A DNA stretch of 64,000 nucleotides, from positions 5,367,001-5,431,000 of the forward strand of contig NZ_CP076457.1 of the NCBI RefSeq assembly GCF_018866325.1, in the 5' to 3' direction. The notes beneath the pieces were generated by a model. It was not told the origin of the DNA. It was given only the letters and a program-made list of their open reading frames with translations, and made no database searches. A program made the position numbers and the translations under genes. Positions within the stretch are counted from its first letter, which is position 1. Every line of letters starts with the position of its first letter. Shown in pieces: positions 8,726-17,437 of the stretch. The stretch comes from Streptomyces sp. YPW6 (GTDB lineage Bacteria > Actinomycetota > Actinomycetes > Streptomycetales > Streptomycetaceae).

Positions 8726-9087
8726 CACGGTGTCGCCCGGCCCCCGTCAGCGCCTGCCGCGGGTGACCCTGACCCGCTGCCCCTCGTGAGGCCCTTCGAA
8801 GAGGCCCGCCGGATCGTACGGGGAGACCGGACCGGCGGCGGGGAGGGGCGAGGGCGGCGGTTCCCCCGACGCCCTCGGGCGCGGAAACCATGAGGGGAGG
8901 CTCTCCTCCGATCGCGCTCCGGGCGGTAGGAGGAAGAGCCTTCCCGGTACGAGGAAGAGCCTCCCCGGGGTGGATGAAGAGCCTCCCCGGCACGAGGAAG
9001 AGCCTCCCCGAGTTGGAAGAAGAGCCTCCCCGGGATTCCTGACGACCTCCGTCGGGCCTCGGTCACGCGGGGAGGGGTCTCCGGACG
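8726..9087. repeat. Array of five 21-22-base direct repeats in a convergent gap
   Basis: Between the ends of bioY and permease 3. AAGAGCC followed by TCCCCGG recurs at 8934, 8955, 8977, 8998 and 9020; the units read roughly GGAAGAGCCTCCCCGG plus five variable bases. An inverted copy, GGGGAGGCTCT at 8894-8904, can pair with any of them and could form a family of alternative terminator hairpins for both convergent genes. The rest (8726-8890) is GC-rich with no gene. Confidence 0.8.
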
Positions 9088-10521
9088 CTACATCGTCGCG
9101 GCCTTGCGCCCGCGCCGCTCCCGGAACAGCGAGATGCCCACCACCAGCGCCGCCACCAGTAGCGACAGCACGACCTGCTCGCGGGCGGTGTCGTCGGTCA
9201 GCATGTAGACCAGGACGAAGGAGATCGCCGCGATCGTCGCCCAGGTCAGGTACGGGAAGAGCCACATCCGTACGACCAGCTTGTCCGGGTCCTCACGCAG
9301 GATGATCCCGCGCATCCGCAGCTGGGTGAAGCAGATGACCAGCCACACGAAGAGCGCGACCGCCCCGGATGAGTTCAGCAGGAACTGGAACACCGTGTCC
9401 GGCCACTGGTAGTTGAAGAACACCGCCACGAAGCCGAAGACGACCGAGGACAGGATCGCCGCCTGCGGCACACCGCGCTTGTTGACCCGGGCGAAGGACT
9501 TCGGCGCGTCGCCCCGCTCGCCGAGCGAGAAGGCCATCCGGGAGGCCGTGTACAGGCCGGAGTTGAGGCAGGACAGCACGGCCGTCAGCACGATGACGTC
9601 CATGACGTTGCCGGCCTGCGGGATGCCGATCGAGTCGAGGGCGGCGACATAGCTGCCCTTCTCCAGGATCGAGGGATCGTTCCACGGCAGCAGCGTCAGC
9701 ACGACGAAGATCGAGCCCAGGTAGAAGACGGCGATACGCCAGATCACGCTGTTGGTGGCCTTCGAGACCGCGCGCTGCGGGTCGGCCGACTCACCGGCGG
9801 CCAGCGTCACGATCTCACTGCCCATGAACGAGAACACGACCATCAGCACACCGGTCAGGACCGCGCCCGGCCCCTCGGGGAAGAACCCGCCGCTGTCCGT
9901 CAGATGGGCCAGGCCCGACCCCGGGTTGTCCGAACCGGGCAGCAGCCCGAAGACCGCGAGGAAACCGACGGCCACGAACGCGGCGATCGCCACGACCTTG
10001 ATCCCGGCGAACCAGAACTCGAACTCGCCGTAACTGCCCACCGAGACCAGGTTGGTGATGGTCAGCACGACCATCACGATCAGAGCCCAGGCCCACTGGG
10101 GCACGCCCGGGATCCAGCTCTCCAGGATCTTCGCGCCCGCCGTCGCCTCGACGGCGAGCACCACGACCCAGAAGAACCAGTAGAGCCAGCCGATGGAGAA
10201 ACCGGCCCAACGGCTGAGCGCCTGGTCGGCGTAGGCGGAGAAGGAGCCGGAGCTGGGCCGGGCGGCGGCCATCTCGCCGAGCATCCGCATCACGAGAACG
10301 ACCATCAGACCGACCATCGCGTACGAGATCAGGATCGCCGGACCGGCGGCAGCGATGCCCGCGCTCGATCCCACGAAGAGTCCGGCGCCGATCACGCCGC
10401 CGATCGCGATCATCGAGAGGTGGCGGTTCTTCAGGCCTGCCTGAAGCCCGCCCGACGAGTCCGGCCGGTCCGGCTCACCGGGCTCCTGGCCCGGCCTCAC
10501 CAGCGTCGTCTGCGACGTCAT
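9088..10521 (-). CDS. APC-family amino acid permease (AAT type), copy 3
   Basis: Third paralogous transporter; 477 residues, about twelve membrane helices. It carries GLKNRHLSMIAIGGVIGAGL, GSSAGIAAAGP and GEMAAARPSSGSFSAYADQ. It lacks the loop insertion of copy 2 and is close to copy 1 in length. ATG 10521 is preceded by AAGGA at about 9 bases. It is divergent from rpiB across 262 bases. Family role: proton-symport of neutral, aromatic or GABA-like amino acids. The actual substrate is not predictable here. Confidence 0.93.
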   Translation of the reverse strand: MTSQTTLVRPGQEPGEPDRPDSSGGLQAGLKNRHLSMIAIGGVIGAGLFVGSSAGIAAAGPAILISYAMVGLMVVLVMRMLGEMAAARPSSGSFSAYADQALSRWAGFSIGWLYWFFWVVVLAVEATAGAKILESWIPGVPQWAWALIVMVVLTITNLVSVGSYGEFEFWFAGIKVVAIAAFVAVGFLAVFGLLPGSDNPGSGLAHLTDSGGFFPEGPGAVLTGVLMVVFSFMGSEIVTLAAGESADPQRAVSKATNSVIWRIAVFYLGSIFVVLTLLPWNDPSILEKGSYVAALDSIGIPQAGNVMDVIVLTAVLSCLNSGLYTASRMAFSLGERGDAPKSFARVNKRGVPQAAILSSVVFGFVAVFFNYQWPDTVFQFLLNSSGAVALFVWLVICFTQLRMRGIILREDPDKLVVRMWLFPYLTWATIAAISFVLVYMLTDDTAREQVVLSLLVAALVVGISLFRERRGRKAATM

Positions 10522-10783
10522 GGGGGGAAATCCTTACGTGTTCGAGCATGAGGGTGTGCCCTGCTCCGCCGTGGGGTGGTGCCCGTGGGGTGTGCGGAGA
10601 CAAGGCCACGCATTCAAGCCCGATCCAAGGCAGAAGGGGAACCCCCTCTTTCGGATCGTTTGCCAATTCATTGCCCGAGTGGTGTTCGCCACACAAAAGC
10701 GGTCCCAGGCCTGCGAATCATCGAATCGGGCCTTTCGCCCCCGCGGGCAGCCGCCCCGCGAAGTTCGTGCCACACTTCGCACC

Positions 10784-11270
<487 letters not shown>

Positions 11271-11325
11271 CCCCCCTCCCACCCCCTTCCGTGCCGCCAC
11301 CAGCACACCTCGCAGGAGCCCCGCC

Positions 11326-12159
11326 GTGCCCGAGGGACACACCATCCGCCGCCTCGCCGACGACCACGCCGAACGTTTCGCGGGCGCACCGGTCCGGGTC
11401 AGCAGTCCGCAGGGGAAGTTCTCCGACAGCGCGGCCCTGCTCGACGGGCGCACCCTCACCGTCACCGACGCCCACGGCAAACACCTCTTCCTCGGCTTCG
11501 GGGACACCGGCTGGGTCCACATCCACCTCGGACTCTTCGGCAAGCTCGGCTTCGGCGCCGCCCCGCCCCCGCCGCCCACCGACACCGTCCGCCTCCGCCT
11601 GGCCAACACCGGCCACTATGCGGATCTGCGCGGCCCCACCACCTGCGCCCTGATCACCGAGCCCGAGAAGCGCGCGATACACGAGCGCCTGGGACCGGAC
11701 CCGCTGCGCGGCGACGAGGACGGGGAGCGCGCCTGGCGGCGGATCTCCCGCAGCCGGACCACCATCGCCGCTCTCCTGATGGACCAGAAGGTCATCGCGG
11801 GCGTCGGCAACGTCTACCGCGCCGAGGTCCTCTTCCGCCACGGCATCGACCCGTACCGCCCGGGCCGCGACCTCACCCGCGCCGAGTGGGACACGATCTG
11901 GGCGGACCTGGCGGAGCTCATGCGCGAGGGCGTCCGCACCAACCGCATCGACACCGTGCGCCCCGAGCACCTCCCCGAGGCCATGGGCCGCCCGCCCCGC
12001 AAGGACGACCACGGCGGCGAGGTCTACGTCTACCGCCGCGCGAACCTGCCCTGCCACATCTGCGGTACGGAGATCCGCACCGCGGACCTGGTCTCCCGCA
12101 ACCTCTTCTGGTGCCCGCGGTGCCAGCCCACGGGTCCGTCCGGCGGCGGAGAAGGCTGA
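11326..12159 (+). CDS. Fpg/Nei family DNA glycosylase-AP lyase
   Basis: Base-excision repair enzyme removing oxidised bases and nicking at the resulting AP site. 277 residues starting at GTG 11326 with AGGAG (11314-11318) seven bases upstream. After Met removal Pro becomes the N-terminal nucleophile: the protein starts (V)PEGHTIRR, the Nei-like form, with catalytic E3 and K52 (HGKHLF). The helix-two-turn-helix block has DQKVIAGVGNVYRAEVLF. The C-terminal zinc finger is C243-x2-C246-x16-C263-x2-C266. PEGHTIRR suggests endonuclease VIII-like (Nei2) rather than MutM substrate use; this is inference. Confidence 0.94.
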   Translation: MPEGHTIRRLADDHAERFAGAPVRVSSPQGKFSDSAALLDGRTLTVTDAHGKHLFLGFGDTGWVHIHLGLFGKLGFGAAPPPPPTDTVRLRLANTGHYADLRGPTTCALITEPEKRAIHERLGPDPLRGDEDGERAWRRISRSRTTIAALLMDQKVIAGVGNVYRAEVLFRHGIDPYRPGRDLTRAEWDTIWADLAELMREGVRTNRIDTVRPEHLPEAMGRPPRKDDHGGEVYVYRRANLPCHICGTEIRTADLVSRNLFWCPRCQPTGPSGGGEG

Positions 12160-12267
12160 AACCCGCCCGAAGAAGGCCGGCGGGAACGCGTGGACGACCC
12201 CATTTCGAGCGCATTGTCACCGGGGTCCCCCTGCACCGGAGACGCTCGGGTGGATAGGGTCCGGGCA

Positions 12268-13413
12268 GTGGCCCGTAGCGGAGTGACAGACGACTTCTGG
12301 GCCCGGTGGCGAAGAAAGATGCACCGGGCCCGTATCGGGCTGCGCAAATCCGGGGTCGACTACTTCCGCGGCGACGGCTCCGACTGGATCGCCCTGGCCG
12401 GTCTGCTGCTCACGATTCCGGCCATCACCCTCGCCACCATGGTCAGCCCGGTCTGGATCGACCCGGCGGCCCTCGCCCTGCCCATCGTGGCGGGCGGCCT
12501 TCTGCTGCGCCCCTCCAGTCTGCTGGGGCTGTACGCGACGGCCGCCGGCGCACTGATCATCGAGGCGCTCACCCTCGGCCCGTATCTGGACGGCCCGGCC
12601 CGGGTCACCCCCGGCACCGTGCTGGTGGTCGCCGCCTGCGGGTTCTTCGGACTGGTCCTCGCCCAGTTCCGGGCCCGGGTCGGCGTGCCCTGGCGGCGCG
12701 GCGGCACGATGCTCTTCGACCTGCGCGAACGCATCCGCATCCAGAGCTCCCTGCCCCGGCTACCCCAGGGCTGGCACCGCGAGATGGCCCTGCGCCCGGC
12801 CGGCGGGCAGTCGTTCTCGGGGGACTTCGTCGTCGCGGCCCGCACCCACGGGGGCCGCACCCTGGAAGCCGTCCTCACCGACGTCTCCGGCAAGGGCATG
12901 GACGCGGGCTCCCGGGCCCTGCTGCTGTCCGGCGCCTTCGGCGGGCTGCTCGGCTCGCTGCCCCCACACGCCTTCCTGCCCGCCGCCAACGGCTATCTGC
13001 TGCGCCAGGACTGGGACGAGGGGTTCGCCACCTCCATCCACCTGGTGCTGGACCTGGAGTCGGGCGACTACGAGATCTACTCCGCGGGCCATCCGCCCGC
13101 CCTCCAACTGCACGCGGGCAGCGGCCAGTGGGAGGAGAAGTCGGGCGAGGGGCCCCTGCTCGGCGTCTACGACGGGGCCGAGTTCGACGCGGTGAAGGGG
13201 TCGCTCGCCCCGGGCGACGTCCTGATGCTGTTCACCGACGGTCTGGTGGAGGCCTCCGACCGGGACATCGCCGAGGGCATCGACCGGCTGACGGGCGAGG
13301 CCGACCGCTACGTCCCGACCGGCTTCGAGGGCGCGGCCTGGCACCTGATCGAGGCCTGCGCCAAGGACGTCAACGACGACCGGGCGCTGCTGCTGCTCTC
13401 CCGCCGGGCCTGA
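12268..13413 (+). CDS. Membrane-anchored PP2C/SpoIIE-type serine phosphatase
   Basis: 381 residues from GTG 12268 (a GTG at 12190 is an in-frame alternative). Residues about 38-125 contain three or four hydrophobic helices (ALAGLLLTIPAI, ALALPIVAGGLLL, VLVVAACGFFGLVL). The cytoplasmic C-terminal half is a PP2C_SIG/SpoIIE domain with FSGDFVVAAR, VLTDVSGKGMDAG, YSAGHPPALQL and VLMLFTDGLVEASD, including the Asp residues that bind Mn/Mg. In Streptomyces such proteins dephosphorylate anti-anti-sigma factors in partner-switching cascades. No sigma or anti-sigma gene is adjacent, so the target is unknown. It lies 108 bases after the glycosylase gene and probably has its own promoter. Confidence 0.9.
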   Translation: MARSGVTDDFWARWRRKMHRARIGLRKSGVDYFRGDGSDWIALAGLLLTIPAITLATMVSPVWIDPAALALPIVAGGLLLRPSSLLGLYATAAGALIIEALTLGPYLDGPARVTPGTVLVVAACGFFGLVLAQFRARVGVPWRRGGTMLFDLRERIRIQSSLPRLPQGWHREMALRPAGGQSFSGDFVVAARTHGGRTLEAVLTDVSGKGMDAGSRALLLSGAFGGLLGSLPPHAFLPAANGYLLRQDWDEGFATSIHLVLDLESGDYEIYSAGHPPALQLHAGSGQWEEKSGEGPLLGVYDGAEFDAVKGSLAPGDVLMLFTDGLVEASDRDIAEGIDRLTGEADRYVPTGFEGAAWHLIEACAKDVNDDRALLLLSRRA

Positions 13414-13443
13414 GCAGGTCGCCGACGCCGAGCCGGTGCCCGG

Positions 13444-14628
13444 TCAGGTCGCCATCGGTACCTTCTCCTGATCGCGTTGGCCGTCCTTCTCGCGGCCGCC
13501 CGGCAGCACGCGGGCCAGCCAGTGCGAGCGTCCGGCGGCCAGCGGCGCGAGGACGGCGAGCAGGAGGACGTACCCGGCGATGAACGGCGAGAGCCGCTCG
13601 TCCAGCCCGGCCGCCGCCGCCATCGTGGCCAGGATGAGCGCGAACTCACCGCGGGCCACCAGCGTGGTGGCGATGTTGGACGTGGCCTGCGCGCCGAAGG
13701 AGTACACCTTCGCCGCGGCGAGTCCGGCCGCGATGTTCATGGCGAGCGTCAGGACCACGGCCACCAGTACCGGCCAGAGCACGCTCGGCAGATCACCCGG
13801 ATCGATGGAGAGGCCGAAGGCGAAGAAGAAGATCGCGCCGAAGGCGTCCCGCAGCGGGTGGACCAGCCTGCGGATGCGGTCGCCCGACGAGGTGGAGCCG
13901 AGCATCAGGCCGACCATGAACGCGCCGATCGCGTCGGCGACGCCGAACATCTCCGAGACACCGGCGACGAAGACGGCCGCCCCCAGGAACGAGATGACGA
14001 GGAGCTCGTCGTCCTCGGTGTTCATGAGCCTGCCGACGATCTTCGTGCCGAACCGGGCCGCCAGCGCGAGCAGCAGCAGGAAGCCGAAGGCCTTGCCGCC
14101 GTCGACCAGCGCGGCCGAGAGGCTGTCGGCGCCGGACAGGATCGGCTGGAGCGCGGCGAGGTACAGGGCGAGGAAGATGTCCTCGACGACGATGATGCCG
14201 AGAATCGGGCGGGTCTCCGGATGACCGATGCGCCCGAGGTCCACCAGGATCTTGGTGACGATCGCGGACGAGGAGATGCCGAGGACCCCGGCGAGGACCA
14301 GCGACTCCGAGGTGCCCCAGCCCAGCGCGAAGCCGAAGAGGAGACCGGCGCCGACGTTCAGGGCGAGGTACGTCCCGCCCGCGACGGCCATCTTCCGGCC
14401 GCCCGTCCTGAGGTCGTCCAGGTGGAACTCGAGCCCCAGGTAGAAGAGCAGGAGGACGAGCCCCAGCGCGGAGAGCATCTCCAGGTCGTGCGGGTTGGAC
14501 AGGAGCGTGTACCCGGGGGTGTGCGGACCGAGCAGGATCCCGGCCAGGATGAACAGAGGGATCGTCGGCAGCCCGATGCGGCCACCGAGGCGGGCGAGGA
14601 CGGCAGCGGCCAGGAAGGCGCCGCCCAT
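13444..14628 (-). CDS. Cation:proton antiporter, CPA2/KefB-like
   Basis: Integral membrane exchanger (Na_H_Exchanger family) with about eleven or twelve helices and no TrkA/RCK domain. Recognisable parts are LPTIPLFILAGILLGP, the LGLVLLLFYLGLEF helix and FFFAFGLSIDP. The listed ATG (14628) has no ribosome site, and helix 1 would begin almost at once. The reading frame continues upstream through IGHADTLLA without an ATG, GTG or TTG. AAGGA at about 14664-14668 sits eight bases before an in-frame ATC, so the true start may be non-canonical or mutated. The charged C-terminus (KDGQRDQEK) is short. Divergent from the HD gene. The ion is not determinable. Confidence 0.88.
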   Translation of the reverse strand: MGGAFLAAAVLARLGGRIGLPTIPLFILAGILLGPHTPGYTLLSNPHDLEMLSALGLVLLLFYLGLEFHLDDLRTGGRKMAVAGGTYLALNVGAGLLFGFALGWGTSESLVLAGVLGISSSAIVTKILVDLGRIGHPETRPILGIIVVEDIFLALYLAALQPILSGADSLSAALVDGGKAFGFLLLLALAARFGTKIVGRLMNTEDDELLVISFLGAAVFVAGVSEMFGVADAIGAFMVGLMLGSTSSGDRIRRLVHPLRDAFGAIFFFAFGLSIDPGDLPSVLWPVLVAVVLTLAMNIAAGLAAAKVYSFGAQATSNIATTLVARGEFALILATMAAAAGLDERLSPFIAGYVLLLAVLAPLAAGRSHWLARVLPGGREKDGQRDQEKVPMAT

Positions 14629-14697
14629 GGCGAGAAGGGTGTCTGCGTGTCCGATGAGCCTGGTCCTTCGCGGTCGGTCAAGAGCTGGTCAAGGGAG

Positions 14698-14739
14698 CGT
14701 CAATAATCCATCAGTAATTAGTTTACCGAACGATTGACG
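14698..14739. promoter_or_regulatory. AT-rich divergent promoter region bracketed by an inverted repeat
   Basis: CGTCAAT (14698-14704) and ATTGACG (14733-14739) form a perfect 7-base inverted repeat around an unusually AT-rich core containing TAATTA and TTTACC. It lies between the antiporter and HD genes. On the minus strand TTCGGT and GATTAT, 16 bases apart, could be -35/-10 of the antiporter gene. The symmetry suggests a regulator site; the regulator is unknown. Confidence 0.4.
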
Positions 14740-14881
14740 TTGCAACTGTCCGCTCGTCGATCCATCACCATTGCGGTGACTGTCCTGCTTGTCCCTCTTC
14801 TCCCGTTTGCTTCGCAGGTCAACGCCGCTCCGGAAGCGGTGCGTTCGGACCGGCCCCGGGGCGCGGCCGTAGAGTCGCGCC

Positions 14882-15382
14882 ATGACCGAACGGCATCTGG
14901 GCGTCTCCGAGGTGGAGGCCATCGCCCGCGCGGCCCATGCGCGGCAGACCGACAAGGCGGGGCGCCCCTACGTGGAGCACCTCGCGGCGGTGGCCGAAGG
15001 TGTGCGGGTGCGCGGTGGCGACGACGGGCAGATCGCGGCGGCCTGGCTGCACGACGCGGTCGAGGACGACGCGCTCTCCGCCGAGTGGCTGGCGGGCGCC
15101 GCGCTGCCGCAGGAGGTGAAGGACATGGTCCTGGCGGTGACGAAGCGGCCGGGGGAGGAGCTGTCCTCGTACACGGCGCGGATCCTGGCCACCCCGGGCG
15201 CGCTGCTCGTCAAAGAAGCGGATCTCGCCCACAACGCGGACCCCGCCCGCCTGGCGGCCTTGGCGGAGCCGGTCCGTACCCGGCTGACGGCGAAGTATGC
15301 GCAGGTGCGCGGGCTACTGGGGCTGGTCGACGGAGAATCACCCCCGGACCGAAAGGATTCGGCCAACCCCAGAACGCGCTGA
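14882..15382 (+). CDS. HD-domain phosphohydrolase, MESH1/SpoT-hydrolase-like
   Basis: 166 residues. The metal site is visible as H33 (YVEHLAAVA), H57-D58 with E61-D62 (WLHDAVEDD) and D114 (VKEADLAHNAD). The WLHDAVED block is that of the hydrolase half of RelA/SpoT proteins and of stand-alone MESH1, which remove pyrophosphate from (p)ppGpp or dephosphorylate related substrates. There is no synthetase or TGS domain, so it would be hydrolase-only. The C-terminal 25 residues are charged and probably disordered. ATG 14882 lacks a clear ribosome site (GAG only). A terminator hairpin overlaps its stop codon. Substrate is inference from family. Confidence 0.85.
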   Translation: MTERHLGVSEVEAIARAAHARQTDKAGRPYVEHLAAVAEGVRVRGGDDGQIAAAWLHDAVEDDALSAEWLAGAALPQEVKDMVLAVTKRPGEELSSYTARILATPGALLVKEADLAHNADPARLAALAEPVRTRLTAKYAQVRGLLGLVDGESPPDRKDSANPRTR

Positions 15383-15413
15383 TCCACCCACCGACGGGTC
15401 GGCGGGTGGATCA
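15380..15413 (+). terminator. Hairpin terminator overlapping the HD gene stop codon
   Basis: TGATCCACCC-A-CCG and CGG-C-GGGTGGATCA pair across a GAC/GGT loop; the stem begins with the stop codon itself. No T-run follows, which is common in Streptomyces. It may serve the convergent acyltransferase gene as well. Confidence 0.75.
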
Positions 15414-15483
15414 GGGTGAGCGCTGCGGAGAGCGGCGGGGAAGGCGGTGGGCGGGGCGGCCGGACGTTCCGGTTCGGCGGGGC

Positions 15484-16641
15484 TCAGCGCCGCGCGGAGA
15501 CCTTTCGGAACGCCCAGTCCATGTCCGGATCGGTGGCCCATTTCAGCGCGCGGCCCACCAGCGGGGCGCACATGAGCGTCACGGCCACCGCCGCCACGAG
15601 CGAGACGACGACCAGTCCGACCGGCCCGGAGAGCCAGGTGTAGTGGTCGAACAGGCCCGCGTACTCGGCCCCCTTGATCAGGAAGCCGTGCAGCAGGTAG
15701 CCGCAGATCGTGCCGGCGCCGAGCACCGTGAACCAGCGCTCCCGGCCGGGCACCCAGGCCAGGAAGCCGACCGTCAGGGCCAGGGCGCAGCCGAACACCG
15801 CGAGCGTCATCACCGCGCCCGACCACCACGGAGCGCCCATCTCCTGAGCGCTGTTGGCGCGGAAGAACCAGCCGAGCTGCATGCGCGGGGCGGCCCAGTA
15901 GGCGAAGAGCAGCGCACCGGCGAACAGCGGCAGGGACAGCAGCCGCACCTCGCGCCGCCTGACCAGCTGGAAGTGCTCGGGCTTCAGCAGCAGGCCGAGC
16001 ACGAAGAACGGCAGGAACTGCAGCACCCGCTGGAGATCGAGGTCGTCACCGATGTCCGGGGAGACGGAGGCGAGCATGGCGATGGCGAGCGCGACCGGCA
16101 GCGGATGGCGGATCGCCTGCCAGATGGGCGTGGTCACCCGCCAGATGAACAGGGCGATCAGGAACCAGGTCAGGAAGAACGGGTCCACCAGGCTGATCGC
16201 CATGTCGGGGGAATCGTCCGCGTACCGCTTGAAGAGCGAATAGGCCGTCTCGAACAGCAGGTACGGCACCACGACCGAGGTGATCAGCCGCTTCACCTTG
16301 GGTGCCGTCATGTCGAACGACCGGGAGAAATAGCCGGAGATGAGGATGAACGCCGGCATGTGGAACGTGTACACGATCATGTACAGCGCCCGGGTGGCCC
16401 GGCTGCCGTCCATCACGGGTTCCCAGGCGTGGGCCACCGCGACGAGGACGATGGCCAGGTACTTCACGTTGTCGAAGTAGGGGTCGCGCTTCTTCGCCGC
16501 CGGAGCGGCGGTGCCCGGAGCGCTGGTCCCGGAGGCCGGCCGGGGCGCGGTGGCGGTGGGTGCCTGCGCGTGTCTGGGCTCCGGCTCCCGGGTCGCCGGG
16601 GGGAGCGGGGCCCTCTGAAATACGCTCGGAGCTTGGAACAT
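15484..16641 (-). CDS. Acyltransferase-3 family membrane protein
   Basis: 385 residues. An N-terminal Pro/Ala/Thr-rich cytoplasmic segment (about 1-45) is followed by about ten membrane helices of the acyltransferase_3 (PF01757) fold. It begins RDPYFDNVKYLAIVLVAVAHAWEP, with the His of the AH motif in helix 1, then YTFHMPAFILISGYFS with the second conserved His. These enzymes O-acetylate sugars, wall polymers or antibiotics; this subgroup (FDNVKYLA) resembles fucose/hexose O-acetylases. ATG 16641 has AAGG at eight bases; a GTG nine bases earlier overlaps that site and is less likely. It stands alone. The acceptor is unknown. Confidence 0.88.
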   Translation of the reverse strand: MFQAPSVFQRAPLPPATREPEPRHAQAPTATAPRPASGTSAPGTAAPAAKKRDPYFDNVKYLAIVLVAVAHAWEPVMDGSRATRALYMIVYTFHMPAFILISGYFSRSFDMTAPKVKRLITSVVVPYLLFETAYSLFKRYADDSPDMAISLVDPFFLTWFLIALFIWRVTTPIWQAIRHPLPVALAIAMLASVSPDIGDDLDLQRVLQFLPFFVLGLLLKPEHFQLVRRREVRLLSLPLFAGALLFAYWAAPRMQLGWFFRANSAQEMGAPWWSGAVMTLAVFGCALALTVGFLAWVPGRERWFTVLGAGTICGYLLHGFLIKGAEYAGLFDHYTWLSGPVGLVVVSLVAAVAVTLMCAPLVGRALKWATDPDMDWAFRKVSARR

Positions 16642-17162
16642 CTCAGGCACCTTAGACCGGTCGATTGCCTCACGTAAAACTGCGAAGAGATATCGCGTGT
16701 TCCCCTTCTTTCACAGGTGAAACCGTCAAGAACTGTCCGGAATGGCCCCATTGATCCCGCTTGGGTGGGGCGTATCTACGGGCAGTCGGGGTGTATCTCC
16801 GGGCGGTCGGGGGAGGTGAATGACATCCCGTCCATGCCGTCAATTTGCTGTGAATAAAGTGTGGGGATGCGAAAGAGATTGCGGTGAAAGGAATTCGGTC
16901 GCCCGATTTCACAGCCGACGCACAGGGAGTGGCGGGGCGGCCTCTGCTCCCGCCCGCTTCCCGGGCGCGGCACGGCCGACGCCCCGGACCCGCACCCGTC
17001 GTCGCGGCGGCTCCGGCCGTCAAGGATGGCGAGATCCGGTCACTCCGTTCCGTCACCCGGCAGCGACCACGAGGGAGTTGGTGGCACGATGGGGGCGACG
17101 GGGCGCGCGGTGGTGCACGCTTCCGGGCCGGCAAGGCGGACCGACCGAGGGTGTGATCAGAC
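16642..17162. other. 521-base intergenic region with two 21-base direct repeats
   Basis: No credible gene. It must hold the promoters of the minus-strand acyltransferase gene and the plus-strand small membrane protein gene. Two imperfect tandem copies of a 21-base unit (GGGGYGTATCTMCGGGCRGTC) lie at 16767-16787 and 16788-16808. Segment 16830-16900 is markedly less GC-rich (TTTGCTGTGAATAAAG) and is the most promoter-like stretch, but I cannot assign boxes with confidence. Confidence 0.4.
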
Positions 17163-17357
17163 GTGGCTATATCACTGTCTATGGTGCTGCTGTTCGCGGT
17201 CATCCTGGTGGTCATGATCCGCGGTGGCTCCATCAAGGCCGGCCCCGCGATCGTCGCCATACTCTTCGGCTTCTTCCTGGCGTCGACCGGCATGGCGCCG
17301 TCGATCAACAGGTTCATGAACTCGCTGGCCGACACGATCAACCAGATCAGCTTCTGA
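17163..17357 (+). CDS. Small membrane protein, 64 residues
   Basis: GTG start at 17163. Two hydrophobic helices (about 5-18, LSMVLLFAVILVVM, and 24-42, AGPAIVAILFGFFLASTG) are joined by RGGSIK. A short amphipathic tail ends DTINQISF. The hydrophobicity pattern and third-position GC support a real gene, and small proteins of this kind sit upstream of the tRNA/tig locus in streptomycetes as I recall. It is followed by a strong terminator. No function recognised. Confidence 0.75.
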   Translation: MAISLSMVLLFAVILVVMIRGGSIKAGPAIVAILFGFFLASTGMAPSINRFMNSLADTINQISF

Positions 17358-17388
17358 AGCGGCGGGGCGGCATCTGACGCGCGAAGCG

Positions 17389-17431
17389 CGAGGGCCCGGC
17401 CCGGAGGTTCAACCTCCGGGCCGGGCCCTCG
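17389..17431. terminator. Bidirectional hairpin terminator
   Basis: A nearly perfect stem of about 20 pairs: CGAGGGCCCGGCCCGGAGGT on the left and its complement up to GGGCCCTCG on the right, with a CA-centred loop. It lies between the small membrane protein gene and the minus-strand tRNA-Gly gene, downstream of both. Confidence 0.88.
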
Positions 17432-17437
17432 ACTGCG

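Noticed and set aside
14734..14881. Signal-peptide-like reading from a TTG at 14734 (RRSITIAVTVLLVPLLPFAS)
   Set aside because: No ribosome site and the frame runs out of phase into the HD gene; the hydrophobic run is probably chance, though a decayed secreted gene cannot be excluded.
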